From Proteus columbae (GTDB lineage Bacteria > Pseudomonadota > Gammaproteobacteria > Enterobacterales > Enterobacteriaceae): a stretch of DNA of 64,000 bases. This document shows positions 36,512 through 45,931 of the stretch, one piece after another. The stretch is taken from positions 310,001-374,000 of the forward strand of contig NZ_CP043925.1 in NCBI RefSeq assembly GCF_009914335.1, written 5' to 3'. The position numbers were made by a program, and so were the translations under genes. The first letter of the stretch is position 1, and each line of letters opens with the position of its first letter. The notes beneath the pieces are model-generated. The model did no database searches, was not told where the DNA came from, and was given only the letters and a program-made list of their open reading frames with translations.

Positions 36512-37043
36512 AATCAACTCCTGTTATTTGTTGTTATATTAAAAGTGATTAATGTAATGATTTACGTTTTAACGTAATCTATTTACTTTAATGAGTGTCA
36601 TTTATAGGAAATATATGCATATGAACCATACTGATTTTTCTATTGGTTCAGTTATAGTTATTTAAATATATCACTTTTATTTAACTGCTAGTTTCTATTC
36701 TGTTTCTTATTTATATATATTACTATACCAACACATATTAAAATCGGTTATTTCCCTAGGATAAAGGATGCAGTGGATATATTTTATTAAATTCGCTCCG
36801 AAGTTATTTTTATATAAATATGGAGTGACCTGTAAATAGAAACTATTCCCAAATAATTTGAGTCCTACATTACATTCATGAATACACCTAACTTAAACAC
36901 TTAAAGAAAAGAAACAGCTACAAGTTTTACAATGACATTCCTTAGTACGGTTATTTAACTATTTCGATGAAAATAATTTTTGATGTGACATACCCTGTCT
37001 AGTGACTTTGTTATGCTCTATACCTTTATAAGGAGCCAACGTT
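36512..37043. other. Regulatory spacer between divergent island genes
   Basis: About 530 bases, very AT-rich, between the divergent YfjJ-like and 37044 genes. It should carry both promoters. I see no ORF; a possible short palindrome ATATGCATAT sits near 36612-36621. Confidence 0.45.
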
Positions 37044-37769
37044 ATGCATAAGCACAAGATTGATCCTGATTTAGCATTTATCATCCATTTACATGATGAC
37101 GATTTAGTCTTATTGGCTTCTTTTTTGTTTAAAGAAAATAAGCAAAAGCGAGTAATGGAAGAGTTTAAAATCTCCTCTATTCCTTTTTCGCTTGCGACAC
37201 GTTCACTCTATTTAGATTATATTTTTTCAGCATTTCACATGGTGAGTGATGAATGTTCAGTAGTATCTACTTTTAATTTTTCTCGTAGTTCATATCGTCA
37301 CCGATTACAAGATTTGTGTGCCCGATTAAATATCAAAGATAGGATTAAAAATGATATTGAAATTCTAGAACTCAATTTACTCATGAAACTGATTGAGAAA
37401 AGTATAAATGGGCTTAACCAAAACGATTTGTTAATTATTTCTCAAGATTTACAGCTTAATCTCTCAGAGCCTACGCCTACACAAATTAAGGTTGCACTCA
37501 CTGCAGCAGTTAAAACATCAAATAGCGTTGCACTTGAAATAGCCACAATGATATTTAGAAGTTATCTTGAAATACATGAAAATATCTCGGTCTATCAAGC
37601 TGTTGAATTAATACACCATTCACTCATGTCATTGAAAAAGGCCATCAATACCACACTACAGTCTACTTGGCTAATGGAGACGATATTCCCTCCCAGTCAA
37701 AGTCAATTTCCACTACCCATTTATTTTATTGTGGCTTATCTACGCCAAAAATCTTTCATTCTTGCTTAG
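37044..37769 (+). CDS. Unknown island protein, weak UPF0174/YaaW-like N-terminus
   Basis: A 241-residue protein. The N-terminus (DPDLAFIIHLHDDDLVLLAS) and the block SSYRHRLQDLCARLNIKDRI then IEILELNLLMKLIEKSINGL follow the pattern of UPF0174/DUF3944 proteins such as YaaW. The C-terminus lacks the glycine-rich segment of YaaW and ends in a hydrophobic PIYFIVAYLRQKSFILA. Ribosome site AAGGAG is 8 bases before the ATG. The next gene starts 44 bases on, suggesting one operon. Confidence 0.6.
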   Translation: MHKHKIDPDLAFIIHLHDDDLVLLASFLFKENKQKRVMEEFKISSIPFSLATRSLYLDYIFSAFHMVSDECSVVSTFNFSRSSYRHRLQDLCARLNIKDRIKNDIEILELNLLMKLIEKSINGLNQNDLLIISQDLQLNLSEPTPTQIKVALTAAVKTSNSVALEIATMIFRSYLEIHENISVYQAVELIHHSLMSLKKAINTTLQSTWLMETIFPPSQSQFPLPIYFIVAYLRQKSFILA

Positions 37770-37813
37770 CATTTAGCAAGGCTTTATCTGTGTTGTCACT
37801 GGTAGGAATCCTT

Positions 37814-38503
37814 ATGGCACAACCTTCAGCCCGTCATGAACGATTGGTACATCGTCTGGCGTATATTTTAACGCAATTATTCAAAGGGGAAACGTTATAC
37901 CTCAATAGGCTAGCCTCGGAGTTTAATGTCTCGTACCGTACATTATTACGCGATTTTAATGAACGATTAGTCCACCTCGATTTGGAACATTTTCAAGGCG
38001 GTTATCGATTAGCGGGGGGATCTGCTGTATTACGTACAGATAGCGATATTCTCCAATTTGCCAATATCACCCATGTCGCTCAGCTTTTTCCTGTCTTGGA
38101 TAGAAAGTTGCTGTCATTACTTCTTAATCGCCAATCTCATGAGTCTCCTTATAGGGTGTATCACTCGCCGCCTAAGGCTTTACCTTCACCTTTTGGTGGT
38201 TTTGCTATTGTGACTCAAGCGATTTTAGAACATCACTTTATTCATTACCGACACGAAGAAAAAATGTATCGCTGGGTATCACCCTATAAGTTGACTTATT
38301 TTGACGGTGTTTGGTACGTCTGTGGGGTCTATAAGGGATCTATTCATGCCATGCCATTACTGCTGTTGCAGGATATTGAACAAACCTCTCGTTATTTTCA
38401 TCCAGATAACGCGATTACCCAACAAATAGAGGAGCCCACATTTATCCAAGCATTACCCTACTTTCAATATATCAAAGGGATATTACATCCCACACACGCT
38501 TAG
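37814..38503 (+). CDS. YfjR-like HTH/WYL-domain regulator
   Basis: A 229-residue regulator. The N-terminal winged helix (LYLNRLASEFNVSYRTLLRD) is DeoR-like, and the C-terminal WYL-type domain contains YRHEEKMYRWVSPYKLTYFD and WYVCGVYKG. This domain order is that of CP4-57 YfjR. WYL proteins sense oligonucleotides or other ligands and control phage-defence islands in several systems. The start is the ATG at 37814 with AGGAA before it; a longer frame overlaps the previous gene. Next gene is 9 bases on. Confidence 0.85.
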   Translation: MAQPSARHERLVHRLAYILTQLFKGETLYLNRLASEFNVSYRTLLRDFNERLVHLDLEHFQGGYRLAGGSAVLRTDSDILQFANITHVAQLFPVLDRKLLSLLLNRQSHESPYRVYHSPPKALPSPFGGFAIVTQAILEHHFIHYRHEEKMYRWVSPYKLTYFDGVWYVCGVYKGSIHAMPLLLLQDIEQTSRYFHPDNAITQQIEEPTFIQALPYFQYIKGILHPTHA

Positions 38504-38512
38504 GAGCATTTT

Positions 38513-38998
38513 ATGACATTTTATTTACCAGATTTAAAACCGCAGCTATGCACGCTTATCAGTGGGATATTGATCCTTTTTTCAACCTCAGCTCACAGCA
38601 CGATTGCTGATGATCAATGGGGCGATTGGTATGGCAGCACAGGAATGGCGTGGGATTTGAGTAGCAACAATGCCCAAGAGGAAACACTAATGTTCGCTTG
38701 CCATGGCGGTGTATTCCATATTCGTATGACGACGCCTGAGTATCGTAATGGCCTTACTCCTGACAACGCAATTTCGCCTGTCACTATCCGCATTAGTCAG
38801 TCTTCATATGGAACTGGTCGTTCAGATACCTCGCAAGATGATAATTATCAACAATTATTTGAACAGCTCAAAAAGACAACCCCAAACGACACGTTACAAT
38901 GGGTGTCCTCACCGTTGACTTCTGCATTATTTTCAGCAAATGGGCTTGCTGAAGCTATGGCCGATACAGATTACCAAGACTGTATTGAGCATCCTTAG
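38513..38998 (+). CDS. Exported protein of unknown function (first of two)
   Basis: A 161-residue protein with signal peptide (cleavage likely after STSAHS, about residue 29). The mature part has two cysteines (MFACHGGVFHIRM and the C-terminal YQDCIEHP) that may pair, consistent with the periplasm. It begins 9 bases after the WYL gene. Position matches the secreted proteins that follow yfjR in CP4-57-type islands (YfjS/YfjT), but I cannot confirm homology. Confidence 0.65.
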   Translation: MTFYLPDLKPQLCTLISGILILFSTSAHSTIADDQWGDWYGSTGMAWDLSSNNAQEETLMFACHGGVFHIRMTTPEYRNGLTPDNAISPVTIRISQSSYGTGRSDTSQDDNYQQLFEQLKKTTPNDTLQWVSSPLTSALFSANGLAEAMADTDYQDCIEHP

Positions 38999-39037
38999 TG
39001 ATGATTTTCTATAATATCTAAAACAGGAATATTAATT

Positions 39038-39499
39038 ATGTCTTCACGTTTCGTATTTTCAATAATGACTTTATTAATGACATTGATATCAACCTCATCA
39101 GCACAAGCCATTACGTTGCGTGGTGAAATTCAACCGGACCGTTATACCTATTATTTAACGGATCAATATGCACAAAAATTATGGGCAATGAATCGAGATA
39201 GAAATAGAACGATCCGATTTAATCTTCCACCCGGTGAGCTTGTCGCGCAAACCGATGTCAGCTTTGCTTATCAACATCCAGCCCCCACCGCAATAACGTG
39301 CATTAGCAGCATCTATTATAATCAAGGGGCTCGGGCAAATTGGCTAAAAGTGGCTTGTATTGATAATAATGGACTGGAATATAGCACCCATCAGAAATGG
39401 CCTGACACATCGATTGCTAAGCGTGTTTGTAAAGTTGGCGAAGCCAGTTGTGATGCTTTTTTAACCATGAGTAGCGATAATTGGTCGGGTCCGCAATAA
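39038..39499 (+). CDS. Exported protein of unknown function (second of two)
   Basis: A 153-residue protein with a clear signal peptide (residues 1-24, ending SAQA). Four cysteines in the mature part (TCISS, KVACIDN, KRVCKVGEASCDAF) suggest two disulfides in the periplasm. AGGAA precedes the ATG. It lies in the same run as the WYL regulator and the first exported protein, and is followed by a terminator. No family recognised; YfjT-like position. Confidence 0.65.
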   Translation: MSSRFVFSIMTLLMTLISTSSAQAITLRGEIQPDRYTYYLTDQYAQKLWAMNRDRNRTIRFNLPPGELVAQTDVSFAYQHPAPTAITCISSIYYNQGARANWLKVACIDNNGLEYSTHQKWPDTSIAKRVCKVGEASCDAFLTMSSDNWSGPQ

Positions 39500-39529
39500 A
39501 CTGGATCTGTATTTTTATTCATATTTCCT

Positions 39530-39555
39530 AGCCAGCTTTTGCTGGCTTTTTCTTT
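39530..39555 (+). terminator. Terminator after the exported-protein genes
   Basis: AGCCAGC/GCTGGCT with a TTTT loop, followed by a T-rich run. Confidence 0.85.
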
Positions 39556-39567
39556 TAGGGTAATCCA

Positions 39568-39786
39568 ATGTCAGTATTAAAACTTATCGCCACAACAACA
39601 AGTGTTGTGGCCTTGTCCTATGTGACCCACTACGCACAAAAGAAAGTAGCGGAAAAAATGCTCATTGAAAGGCAATTTTCAGAATCTGAAATCCAAGCAG
39701 CACGATTAGGGGCCGTATTTACGTGTACTACTCTGATTGGCGGTCCTCTTGACCAATTACTGAATACACTATTTTCAAAACATTAA
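39568..39786 (+). CDS. Small 72-residue protein (YpjK-like position)
   Basis: A short protein beginning MSVLKLIATTTSVVALSYVT, one amphipathic or membrane-associated helix, then a charged helix (ERQFSESEIQAARLG). It begins after a terminator and may have its own promoter there. No family recognised. Confidence 0.5.
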   Translation: MSVLKLIATTTSVVALSYVTHYAQKKVAEKMLIERQFSESEIQAARLGAVFTCTTLIGGPLDQLLNTLFSKH

Positions 39787-39886
39787 ACCACCATTTTTCC
39801 CATATATATTTAAATAACCTTATTACGGTAGGCCTTTGGGTCTACCGTTTTTATGCCGATTAAAAACAACATAGAGGATTTGTTCA

Positions 39887-40351
39887 ATGCAGCAAAAGCG
39901 ACATGCCGTAAACTCAATGAAGGGCAGTGAGGATTTTAATGCCAATTTGATGACGGGTAATCGAGTTTCTGACCACCAGCGTACGAAGTTCTGGCAAACC
40001 TACTTCGGCACAGTAAAAGGCTTCGCCACGTTTGAAGTGGTGATATTTACTATCATGGGCCAGTTCTGTGATGAATACACTGGCGGTTATTGGGAATACT
40101 GCACCTTACCCAACGGTGGCGCATTTATTTATCCCGATTTAGATCATGAAACGTTAACACTGTTCAATATGCACAATGGCAATGAAGCGATACTCAGCCC
40201 TGAAGCGGCAGGTGTCGCTGTCTGCTTAATGCTGTATAGCCAGTGGTCGTTTAGAACGGAAAGTGAAGTCTTAGTTGACCGTTTCTACCAGCTTCGTGAC
40301 TATGCAATTCAACATCCTGAAACTTCAGCTATTTTTCACCTTATTGATTAA
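39887..40351 (+). CDS. ArdB/KlcA-family antirestriction protein
   Basis: A 154-residue protein matching ArdB/KlcA: FTIMGQFCDEYTGGYWEYCT, LPNGGAFIYPD, LSPEAAGVAVCLMLYSQWSF and LRDYAIQHPE are all family blocks. ArdB/KlcA proteins protect incoming mobile DNA from type I restriction by an indirect mechanism. An AGAGGA ribosome site precedes the ATG. In this island it lies about 7 kb from an intact type III RM pair, which it is not expected to inhibit. Confidence 0.9.
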   Translation: MQQKRHAVNSMKGSEDFNANLMTGNRVSDHQRTKFWQTYFGTVKGFATFEVVIFTIMGQFCDEYTGGYWEYCTLPNGGAFIYPDLDHETLTLFNMHNGNEAILSPEAAGVAVCLMLYSQWSFRTESEVLVDRFYQLRDYAIQHPETSAIFHLID

Positions 40352-40411
40352 ATTCCACTTAATTCACTCTTTCAGTTGTACCTATCTTATTTATTTTCAA
40401 GGAAATTCATT

Positions 40412-41248
40412 ATGACTCGTTTAGCTTCCCGCTTTGGTGCGGCGAATAGCATTCGTCGTGACCGCCCGTTAACCATCGAGGAATTATTCCGTACTGTACC
40501 GAGTGTCTTCTCTGAAGAAAAACACGAATCCAGAAGTGAACGATACACTTATATTCCAACCATTACCTTACTCGATAGCCTTCAAAAAGAAGGTTTCTAC
40601 CCGTTCTTTGCCTGTCAGACGCGTGTACGTGATGCTAGTCGTCGAGAACATACCAAGCACATGTTACGACTAAGACGGCACGATCAAATCACAGGTATTC
40701 AAGTACCTGAAATTATTCTCTTAAATAGTCACGATGGATCAAGCAGTTATCAGATGTTGCCGGGTCTATTTAGAGCTGTATGTTCGAACGGTTTGGTTTG
40801 CGGAGATACGTTTGGTGAAGTGCGTGTGCCACATAAAGGTGATGTTGTAGGCAAGGTGATTGAAGGGGCGTATGAGGTGCTCGATACGTTTGAGCAAGTG
40901 GCTGAAAAACGCGAAGGTATGCAGTCGTTATTGTTACCGCCACCAGCACAGCAAGCCTTGGCACAAGCAGCTTTGACTTATCGCTTTGGTGAGGAATATC
41001 AACCAATTACAGAGGAGCAAGTATTACAGCCTCGTCGCTGGGAAGATAAGAAAGATGATCTTTGGACGGTATATCAACGCTTGCAGGAGAATTTAATCAA
41101 AGGAGGATTATCGGGCCGGAACGCTAAAGGTAAACGAGCCCGCACTCGTTCAGTGAATGGTATTGATGGGGATATTAAATTGAATAAAGCACTGTGGGTG
41201 ATGACGGAAAAAATGCATGAATGTTTTTCTTGCAGAGAAAGAATATAG
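40412..41248 (+). CDS. DUF932/DUF945 (YfjQ/YafZ-like) island protein
   Basis: A 278-residue protein of the YfjQ/YafZ family found in CP4-57, CP4-6 and CP4-44. Conserved blocks: YTYIPTITLLDSLQKEGFYP, KHMLRLRR, EIILLNSHDGSSSYQMLPGL, FRAVCSNGLVCGD. Function unknown. ATG 40412 has AAGGA before it. The tail ends in a basic linker (GRNAKGKRARTRSVNGI) and then LNKALWVMTEKMHE. Confidence 0.88.
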   Translation: MTRLASRFGAANSIRRDRPLTIEELFRTVPSVFSEEKHESRSERYTYIPTITLLDSLQKEGFYPFFACQTRVRDASRREHTKHMLRLRRHDQITGIQVPEIILLNSHDGSSSYQMLPGLFRAVCSNGLVCGDTFGEVRVPHKGDVVGKVIEGAYEVLDTFEQVAEKREGMQSLLLPPPAQQALAQAALTYRFGEEYQPITEEQVLQPRRWEDKKDDLWTVYQRLQENLIKGGLSGRNAKGKRARTRSVNGIDGDIKLNKALWVMTEKMHECFSCRERI

Positions 41249-41316
41249 ATAATAGTAGCACATTGTTTTTGCATAAAATAATGTGCTTGCTATTTACTTT
41301 ATAACGATTTTATTTA

Positions 41317-43668
41317 TTAAGTATCAAAGGACAAACGAGACTGTTCCATAAAGTTGATCCGGCTTGCATACATGCCGAATTTTTTGTATTTATAACGGAA
41401 ATAAGCTGACATACGATCTTCATGTGTTGACATGATGATCTGGCGATCTTGGAATTCAGTACGCAGTAACTCTATAAATCCTGCTACATTGATTTCATCT
41501 AGCGTTTGGACAGGATCGTCTACAAGTAATAGAGTGTGTTTTGCGTATCGCTTGTTCAGCGCGAGCGTAAATGATAACACTAGTGCTGAAAGCTGGCCCG
41601 AACTCATGGAAAAGACAGCATCATGCCCATGCCCTGGCACTTCATTGAAAGCAATTGAATTTCCGTCATTTTCTATAAAAATACCTAACCCCTGCTGATA
41701 ACTTTGCATAAGTCTGCCAGAATAGATATGAAAAAGGATCTCAATCTCTTTAACTATGGATTCAAGATACAATCTTTTTTCATTTTCATAGATTCTTTTT
41801 AGTTTGTGTAGATGCTCTTTAAAACTAGTGGCTTTTTTGAACAGAAGATCTGATTTTTTATATTCTAGCTCACACTCTAAGATAAATTTAGAAGATGCAA
41901 TGGCATGTTGTTGTCCCAGATAGACTTTCTTAAATTCAAGCTGTTGGGGGGTAACTCGTTCAACAGCTTGTGGATCATTTTTAAAGATTTCACGATAAAT
42001 CCTCTCGTAATCATCAAAAATGCGGCTATCGTCTACGGGTTTAAATCTTTTACGGATCTGATGTTCTAGTTCATCTATTGTTTGTTGTGTTACAAGCTTG
42101 AAATCATCAGACAGAAGATTATGAATATCAATTCCTGCATCGTGAAGTTGTTGATAATAATTTTCCAGCCATTGGATTTGCTCCTCTGACAGGTTTGCGA
42201 GCTGGCGCTTACGTTCAATGATCTCTCTCTTTTGCCCCAGGCATGGCTGCAGAGCAAGTTCGATAGGTTCTTGCCAATTGAGTCTGAAGCTTAATAGTGA
42301 TTGTGAGAATTGATTATTTTGTTGATCAGCTAAAGTTTCAAGTGATTTGCTCTGACTTTCTATTCCTTCGAGAAGCGTTTTTACCGTCGGCCAAGGATGC
42401 CCACATGTCGGACAAATATTTGTTGAATCGCAATGTGATTGATGTTCCCTGAATGCATTTACTAGTTGCTCACGCGTTTGTATTAGTTTTGCGTAGCATT
42501 CCTGAACTTTGTTTGCGGTGGTTAACTGTTTTTTTAGTTCCGCAACCTGTAACAGAAATTCTTCTGGTGTAAGATGAGGCGGAAGGAGTGGCACCAATGG
42601 AGCCGTGATTGATAGAAGATCCTCGCTAATGGCCTTTATTATATCTTTGAAGGTATCACTTATCTCTAGCGCAGCATCGAAGCAAGCAACCTCTGCCACC
42701 CATTTTTCTTTGTGTTCAAGGGGGCGATAAAACATTAACAGACGTTGTTGTAGTTCTTTTCTAGGGAGGAGCTTATGCACCAATTTATTATTATGTAATT
42801 GGTTTTTATAATTCTCGAAATTATCTGTAAAGCGCCTTAGGCGAAATAATTCTCCATCTGCTGATAGCCACTGTTCAAATTGCTGTACATCAAACTCTAC
42901 TACATCGCGATCCCATGGTTGATCTGTAACAGTAATCATTCTTTCGTATGTGACAGAACTGCCCGTCGGTAACAACTGCTGCTTAGCAGTTTCCCATTTA
43001 TCCTTAAGTTGTTTCCGTTCCTTCTTTTTCTGCGGATTACACAAATTTCCTATTTTAGCCGACGCTTGTGTAATGTTATTAATTTTATCTTGAATTTCGC
43101 CAATATCGAAAAGATGTGCAATCTGACCCTGCCTGTCTTTTTCTTTTTGTTTTAATAACCGCGTATTTTCTTCTTGCTCGACATAATGGAATAATTCAAA
43201 ATCGCGCTGATACTGCTCACCGAGTAAGGTAGAAAGATAAGTTTCTTCCTGTGAAATGGCTTCAACCCGTTCGGCATTGAAGCTTGCTAGTTCATAAAGG
43301 TGTAAGCTCAGATCAGCTATACCTTTATGTTCATCTAGTGCAGCTTTACTGGCTGCTCTCTCAAGAAAATGACTCTGGCCATCTACTACAATCTCTGCAC
43401 GAATTGAAAGCCAGTCATTGTCCTTGGCTTGTTTAAATAACCAAGGGCAGCCTGTTTTCAGACTACGTCGATCCACGGTCAGTTCTTCAAGCTCGATATA
43501 GCGACGAATTTTTCCTGTCAGCAGGAGCTCCATAGCATCAAAAAAGGATGACTTACCGAAACCGTTAGGGCCATCAAGAACGATGAGGTGATCACTCTCA
43601 AGTGTTAACTCAATCCTTTCAAAAACTTTAAAATTACGCACTTCGAGGCGTTTAATGATCACTTTCAT
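41317..43668 (-). CDS. ABC-3C/Lamassu-type SMC-like ATPase (LmuB-like)
   Basis: A 783-residue RecF/SbcC-like ATPase. Walker A is LDGPNGFGKSSFFDAMELLL (about residues 31-50). Long coiled coils flank a zinc-hook-like CPTCGHPW near residue 420. The ABC signature FSMSSGQLSALVLSFTLALN (near 685) and Walker B HTLLLVDDPVQTLDEIN (near 710) with the D-loop close the head. In ABC-3C/Lamassu defence this component recognises invading DNA ends or structures and releases the effector. Start ATG 43668 has GAGGTTGGCT upstream and overlaps the previous gene by 17 bases. Intact. Confidence 0.88.
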   Translation of the reverse strand: MKVIIKRLEVRNFKVFERIELTLESDHLIVLDGPNGFGKSSFFDAMELLLTGKIRRYIELEELTVDRRSLKTGCPWLFKQAKDNDWLSIRAEIVVDGQSHFLERAASKAALDEHKGIADLSLHLYELASFNAERVEAISQEETYLSTLLGEQYQRDFELFHYVEQEENTRLLKQKEKDRQGQIAHLFDIGEIQDKINNITQASAKIGNLCNPQKKKERKQLKDKWETAKQQLLPTGSSVTYERMITVTDQPWDRDVVEFDVQQFEQWLSADGELFRLRRFTDNFENYKNQLHNNKLVHKLLPRKELQQRLLMFYRPLEHKEKWVAEVACFDAALEISDTFKDIIKAISEDLLSITAPLVPLLPPHLTPEEFLLQVAELKKQLTTANKVQECYAKLIQTREQLVNAFREHQSHCDSTNICPTCGHPWPTVKTLLEGIESQSKSLETLADQQNNQFSQSLLSFRLNWQEPIELALQPCLGQKREIIERKRQLANLSEEQIQWLENYYQQLHDAGIDIHNLLSDDFKLVTQQTIDELEHQIRKRFKPVDDSRIFDDYERIYREIFKNDPQAVERVTPQQLEFKKVYLGQQHAIASSKFILECELEYKKSDLLFKKATSFKEHLHKLKRIYENEKRLYLESIVKEIEILFHIYSGRLMQSYQQGLGIFIENDGNSIAFNEVPGHGHDAVFSMSSGQLSALVLSFTLALNKRYAKHTLLLVDDPVQTLDEINVAGFIELLRTEFQDRQIIMSTHEDRMSAYFRYKYKKFGMYASRINFMEQSRLSFDT

Positions 43669-44356
43669 AGCCAACCTCTGATAATTTCTCATCCATTAAG
43701 GTTAATAAATTTTCCGGCAGCATATTCGGCGATGATATCTGATTTGCTAGGGAATCAATAGCCGAATCTGTTGCAACCAGTATATTAGGATTAGTTGTAC
43801 GCTGGATCCTTTCCCTAATATTTCGCTCGAGGCTGGTTAGATCTGAACTACCCGAACTATTAACGGAGATAAAGGGAAGCTTTATTGCAATTCTGTATAA
43901 TAGACTTTGCCAGCCTCCTTCTAGGTAGTGTGATTTATACTCAGTAAAGGTATTAGGGGCAGTAATTGATTCTTGGAAAACGGTTGCAAAGCCCTTAATA
44001 TCAATCTGTTGACGTAGTGCTTCGAATTCTTCGGTAGTGTAAGGAAGTACATGCTTTTTAAAGAAGTAGCTATCTTCTTCTATATGGTGAGCTTGCTTAC
44101 TGGCGAGCACTTTGCTGCTGTCAGTATTCCATACAATCAATAAGTTAATATTTTTTTCAAGAGCAGGATCGACTGTAGAATTTTTACATTTACGTAGCCA
44201 TTCAGCTTGGATTTCAGGAGTGATTATTGGTTCGCCATGGATTACCAACCAATAATTTGTTTTTCTAGTACTATTATATTCGTATAATGCTAAGTCTGCG
44301 GAGAGATTACGTGTCAGGCCTTCTGACTCCAGTAACTGTTCAATCAAGTTCTGCAT
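43652..44356 (-). CDS. ABC-3C middle component (LmuC-like)
   Basis: A 234-residue protein without a recognised catalytic motif. It lies between the effector and the ATPase and overlaps each by 17 bases. The N-terminus (LYEYNSTRKTNYWLVIHGEP, then AEWLRKCKNSTVDPALEKNI) and the central ITAPNTFTEYKSHYLEGGWQ fit the short bridging middle components of ABC-three-component systems. Assignment rests mainly on order, size and partner genes. Confidence 0.7.
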   Translation of the reverse strand: MQNLIEQLLESEGLTRNLSADLALYEYNSTRKTNYWLVIHGEPIITPEIQAEWLRKCKNSTVDPALEKNINLLIVWNTDSSKVLASKQAHHIEEDSYFFKKHVLPYTTEEFEALRQQIDIKGFATVFQESITAPNTFTEYKSHYLEGGWQSLLYRIAIKLPFISVNSSGSSDLTSLERNIRERIQRTTNPNILVATDSAIDSLANQISSPNMLPENLLTLMDEKLSEVGYESDH

Positions 44357-45659
44357 CTTTCAAACTCTCAGGTATATTGTTTAAAGAAACCATAGCTACC
44401 TTCTTATAATTTCCTATGCGGTTTTCCCTTAGTAATTCGTGTTCAGTGGTATCCATATCCTCAGCCGAGTCAATACCTACGATCACATCTGAGATTGAAT
44501 CTCTATCTATGGCGCTAGTAATAAGTGCACCAGATTCAAATAAGCACTCTACATCTTCGTTAATAGCCTGTTGCATGATGTCGTGACATATACTTGCCTG
44601 ATGTTCTGCAGCATGGTAGATACCTGTGGGATAGTAGAAAATTCCTTCATTTAACCACGAAAATGTAACCGCAGAATCTTCATTACGTGCAGCCTGAACT
44701 AGTTTCCAAAAAATCTTAAACATACCAAGTCGCATTGCATCACTATCAATTGATTGGTCCTTAAATTCACTAAGCGTTTTAAAACGTCCCTTTTTATGTG
44801 GCATAGTTGCCCTTAGAAAGGCCTTCATTTCTTCAATATTTAGCATAGTAATAGTAGCCAAATAATCATCTAACTTTTGGCATGCTGCTTGGGATAGGCC
44901 GTCTTGGCGTTCACAAAACTCTTGGAAGTATGTACCAATATCAATTTGCAGACGGCTAAGGAAGAATGCCTCATTCTCAAATTGAACATAATCTTCTGCT
45001 TCAATTACATTATACAACTCAGAAAACTCAATAAACTCATTGGCTGCTATCGTAGCCTGATGACTATTGGTAGCCTCATGTATTAGACTATGAGTTATTA
45101 TGACTTTTGAATTAACTATGCTTTCAAGTGTATTTTGAATTTTATCAACAAGATTAGCTTTCCAATTAGGTAGTGATACAACGTCAGAAATTAGGTTGGT
45201 AAGTGTATCCTTAATCAAATTATCCACTTCATTTAGTGGGCAAAACGATTGTTCGATACGTCCGTTTGTATCAGGAGGGATTGGGTAAGTATAAAATCTC
45301 ACAGGTTCATAGTCAGCTTCAAACCTTTCTGGGATATTCCTTATCGGGCGTGCAACATGAAAATAAGCGAGTGCTATTCTCCGTTGCTTCGCATTATCCC
45401 GTTGAGTCGAAATGCCATGGCTGTAGGCAGAAAAGAGCGTATCCTTATACGCTTTGACTTGATGCATTGATAGGCATTGATGTTGACGAAAAATAGCGAA
45501 ATCATCCTGACTTTCTAACTGCAATTTCAAATCCCGGTTCGTTTCATAGTCTGCGGACATCATCTTCAGACAATGATATAGCGCCAGTTTGCCCTGATAA
45601 ACAAACCCGCTCCAGGTTGAAATCGCGGTATGCGGAAGAACTTGAGGAGCTACTGCCAT
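44340..45659 (-). CDS. ABC-3C/Lamassu effector with Cap4/DUF4297-like nuclease N-terminus
   Basis: A 439-residue protein. The N-terminus (STWSGFVYQGKLALYHCLKM, then LQLESQDDFAIFRQ, then MHQVKAYKD) fits the PD-(D/E)xK fold of Cap4/DUF4297-type nucleases: aromatic-x-Q entry helix, E-x-x-D-D, then Q-V-K (about residues 12-70). The rest is helical with the ABC-3C C-terminal type of sequence. I infer that it is the killer subunit, held by the middle component and ATPase. I use ATG 45659 (AAGGGA upstream) rather than the ATG 18 bases earlier. Confidence 0.75.
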   Translation of the reverse strand: MAVAPQVLPHTAISTWSGFVYQGKLALYHCLKMMSADYETNRDLKLQLESQDDFAIFRQHQCLSMHQVKAYKDTLFSAYSHGISTQRDNAKQRRIALAYFHVARPIRNIPERFEADYEPVRFYTYPIPPDTNGRIEQSFCPLNEVDNLIKDTLTNLISDVVSLPNWKANLVDKIQNTLESIVNSKVIITHSLIHEATNSHQATIAANEFIEFSELYNVIEAEDYVQFENEAFFLSRLQIDIGTYFQEFCERQDGLSQAACQKLDDYLATITMLNIEEMKAFLRATMPHKKGRFKTLSEFKDQSIDSDAMRLGMFKIFWKLVQAARNEDSAVTFSWLNEGIFYYPTGIYHAAEHQASICHDIMQQAINEDVECLFESGALITSAIDRDSISDVIVGIDSAEDMDTTEHELLRENRIGNYKKVAMVSLNNIPESLKDAELD

Positions 45660-45931
45660 GAGATCCCTTATAAACATAATTAAACATTAACTAAGATTCT
45701 ATCTACATAGAGATTTATTTGGATTAAGTATATAACCTATTTATAAATATGGCACTACAAAGTGTCGGGTTTAGGTTAGAACGCAAAGACTAGAAGATTA
45801 GATATAAAATTTATTTATGTTTTAATCATTGTCAATTTAGTCACATAAATGCTTAAAGAAGTAAGATAGCATTCGAAAAAGTAGTACATGTAACATGTGC
45901 TATCGAAGGTTTTAGCTAACTATGGGGATTT

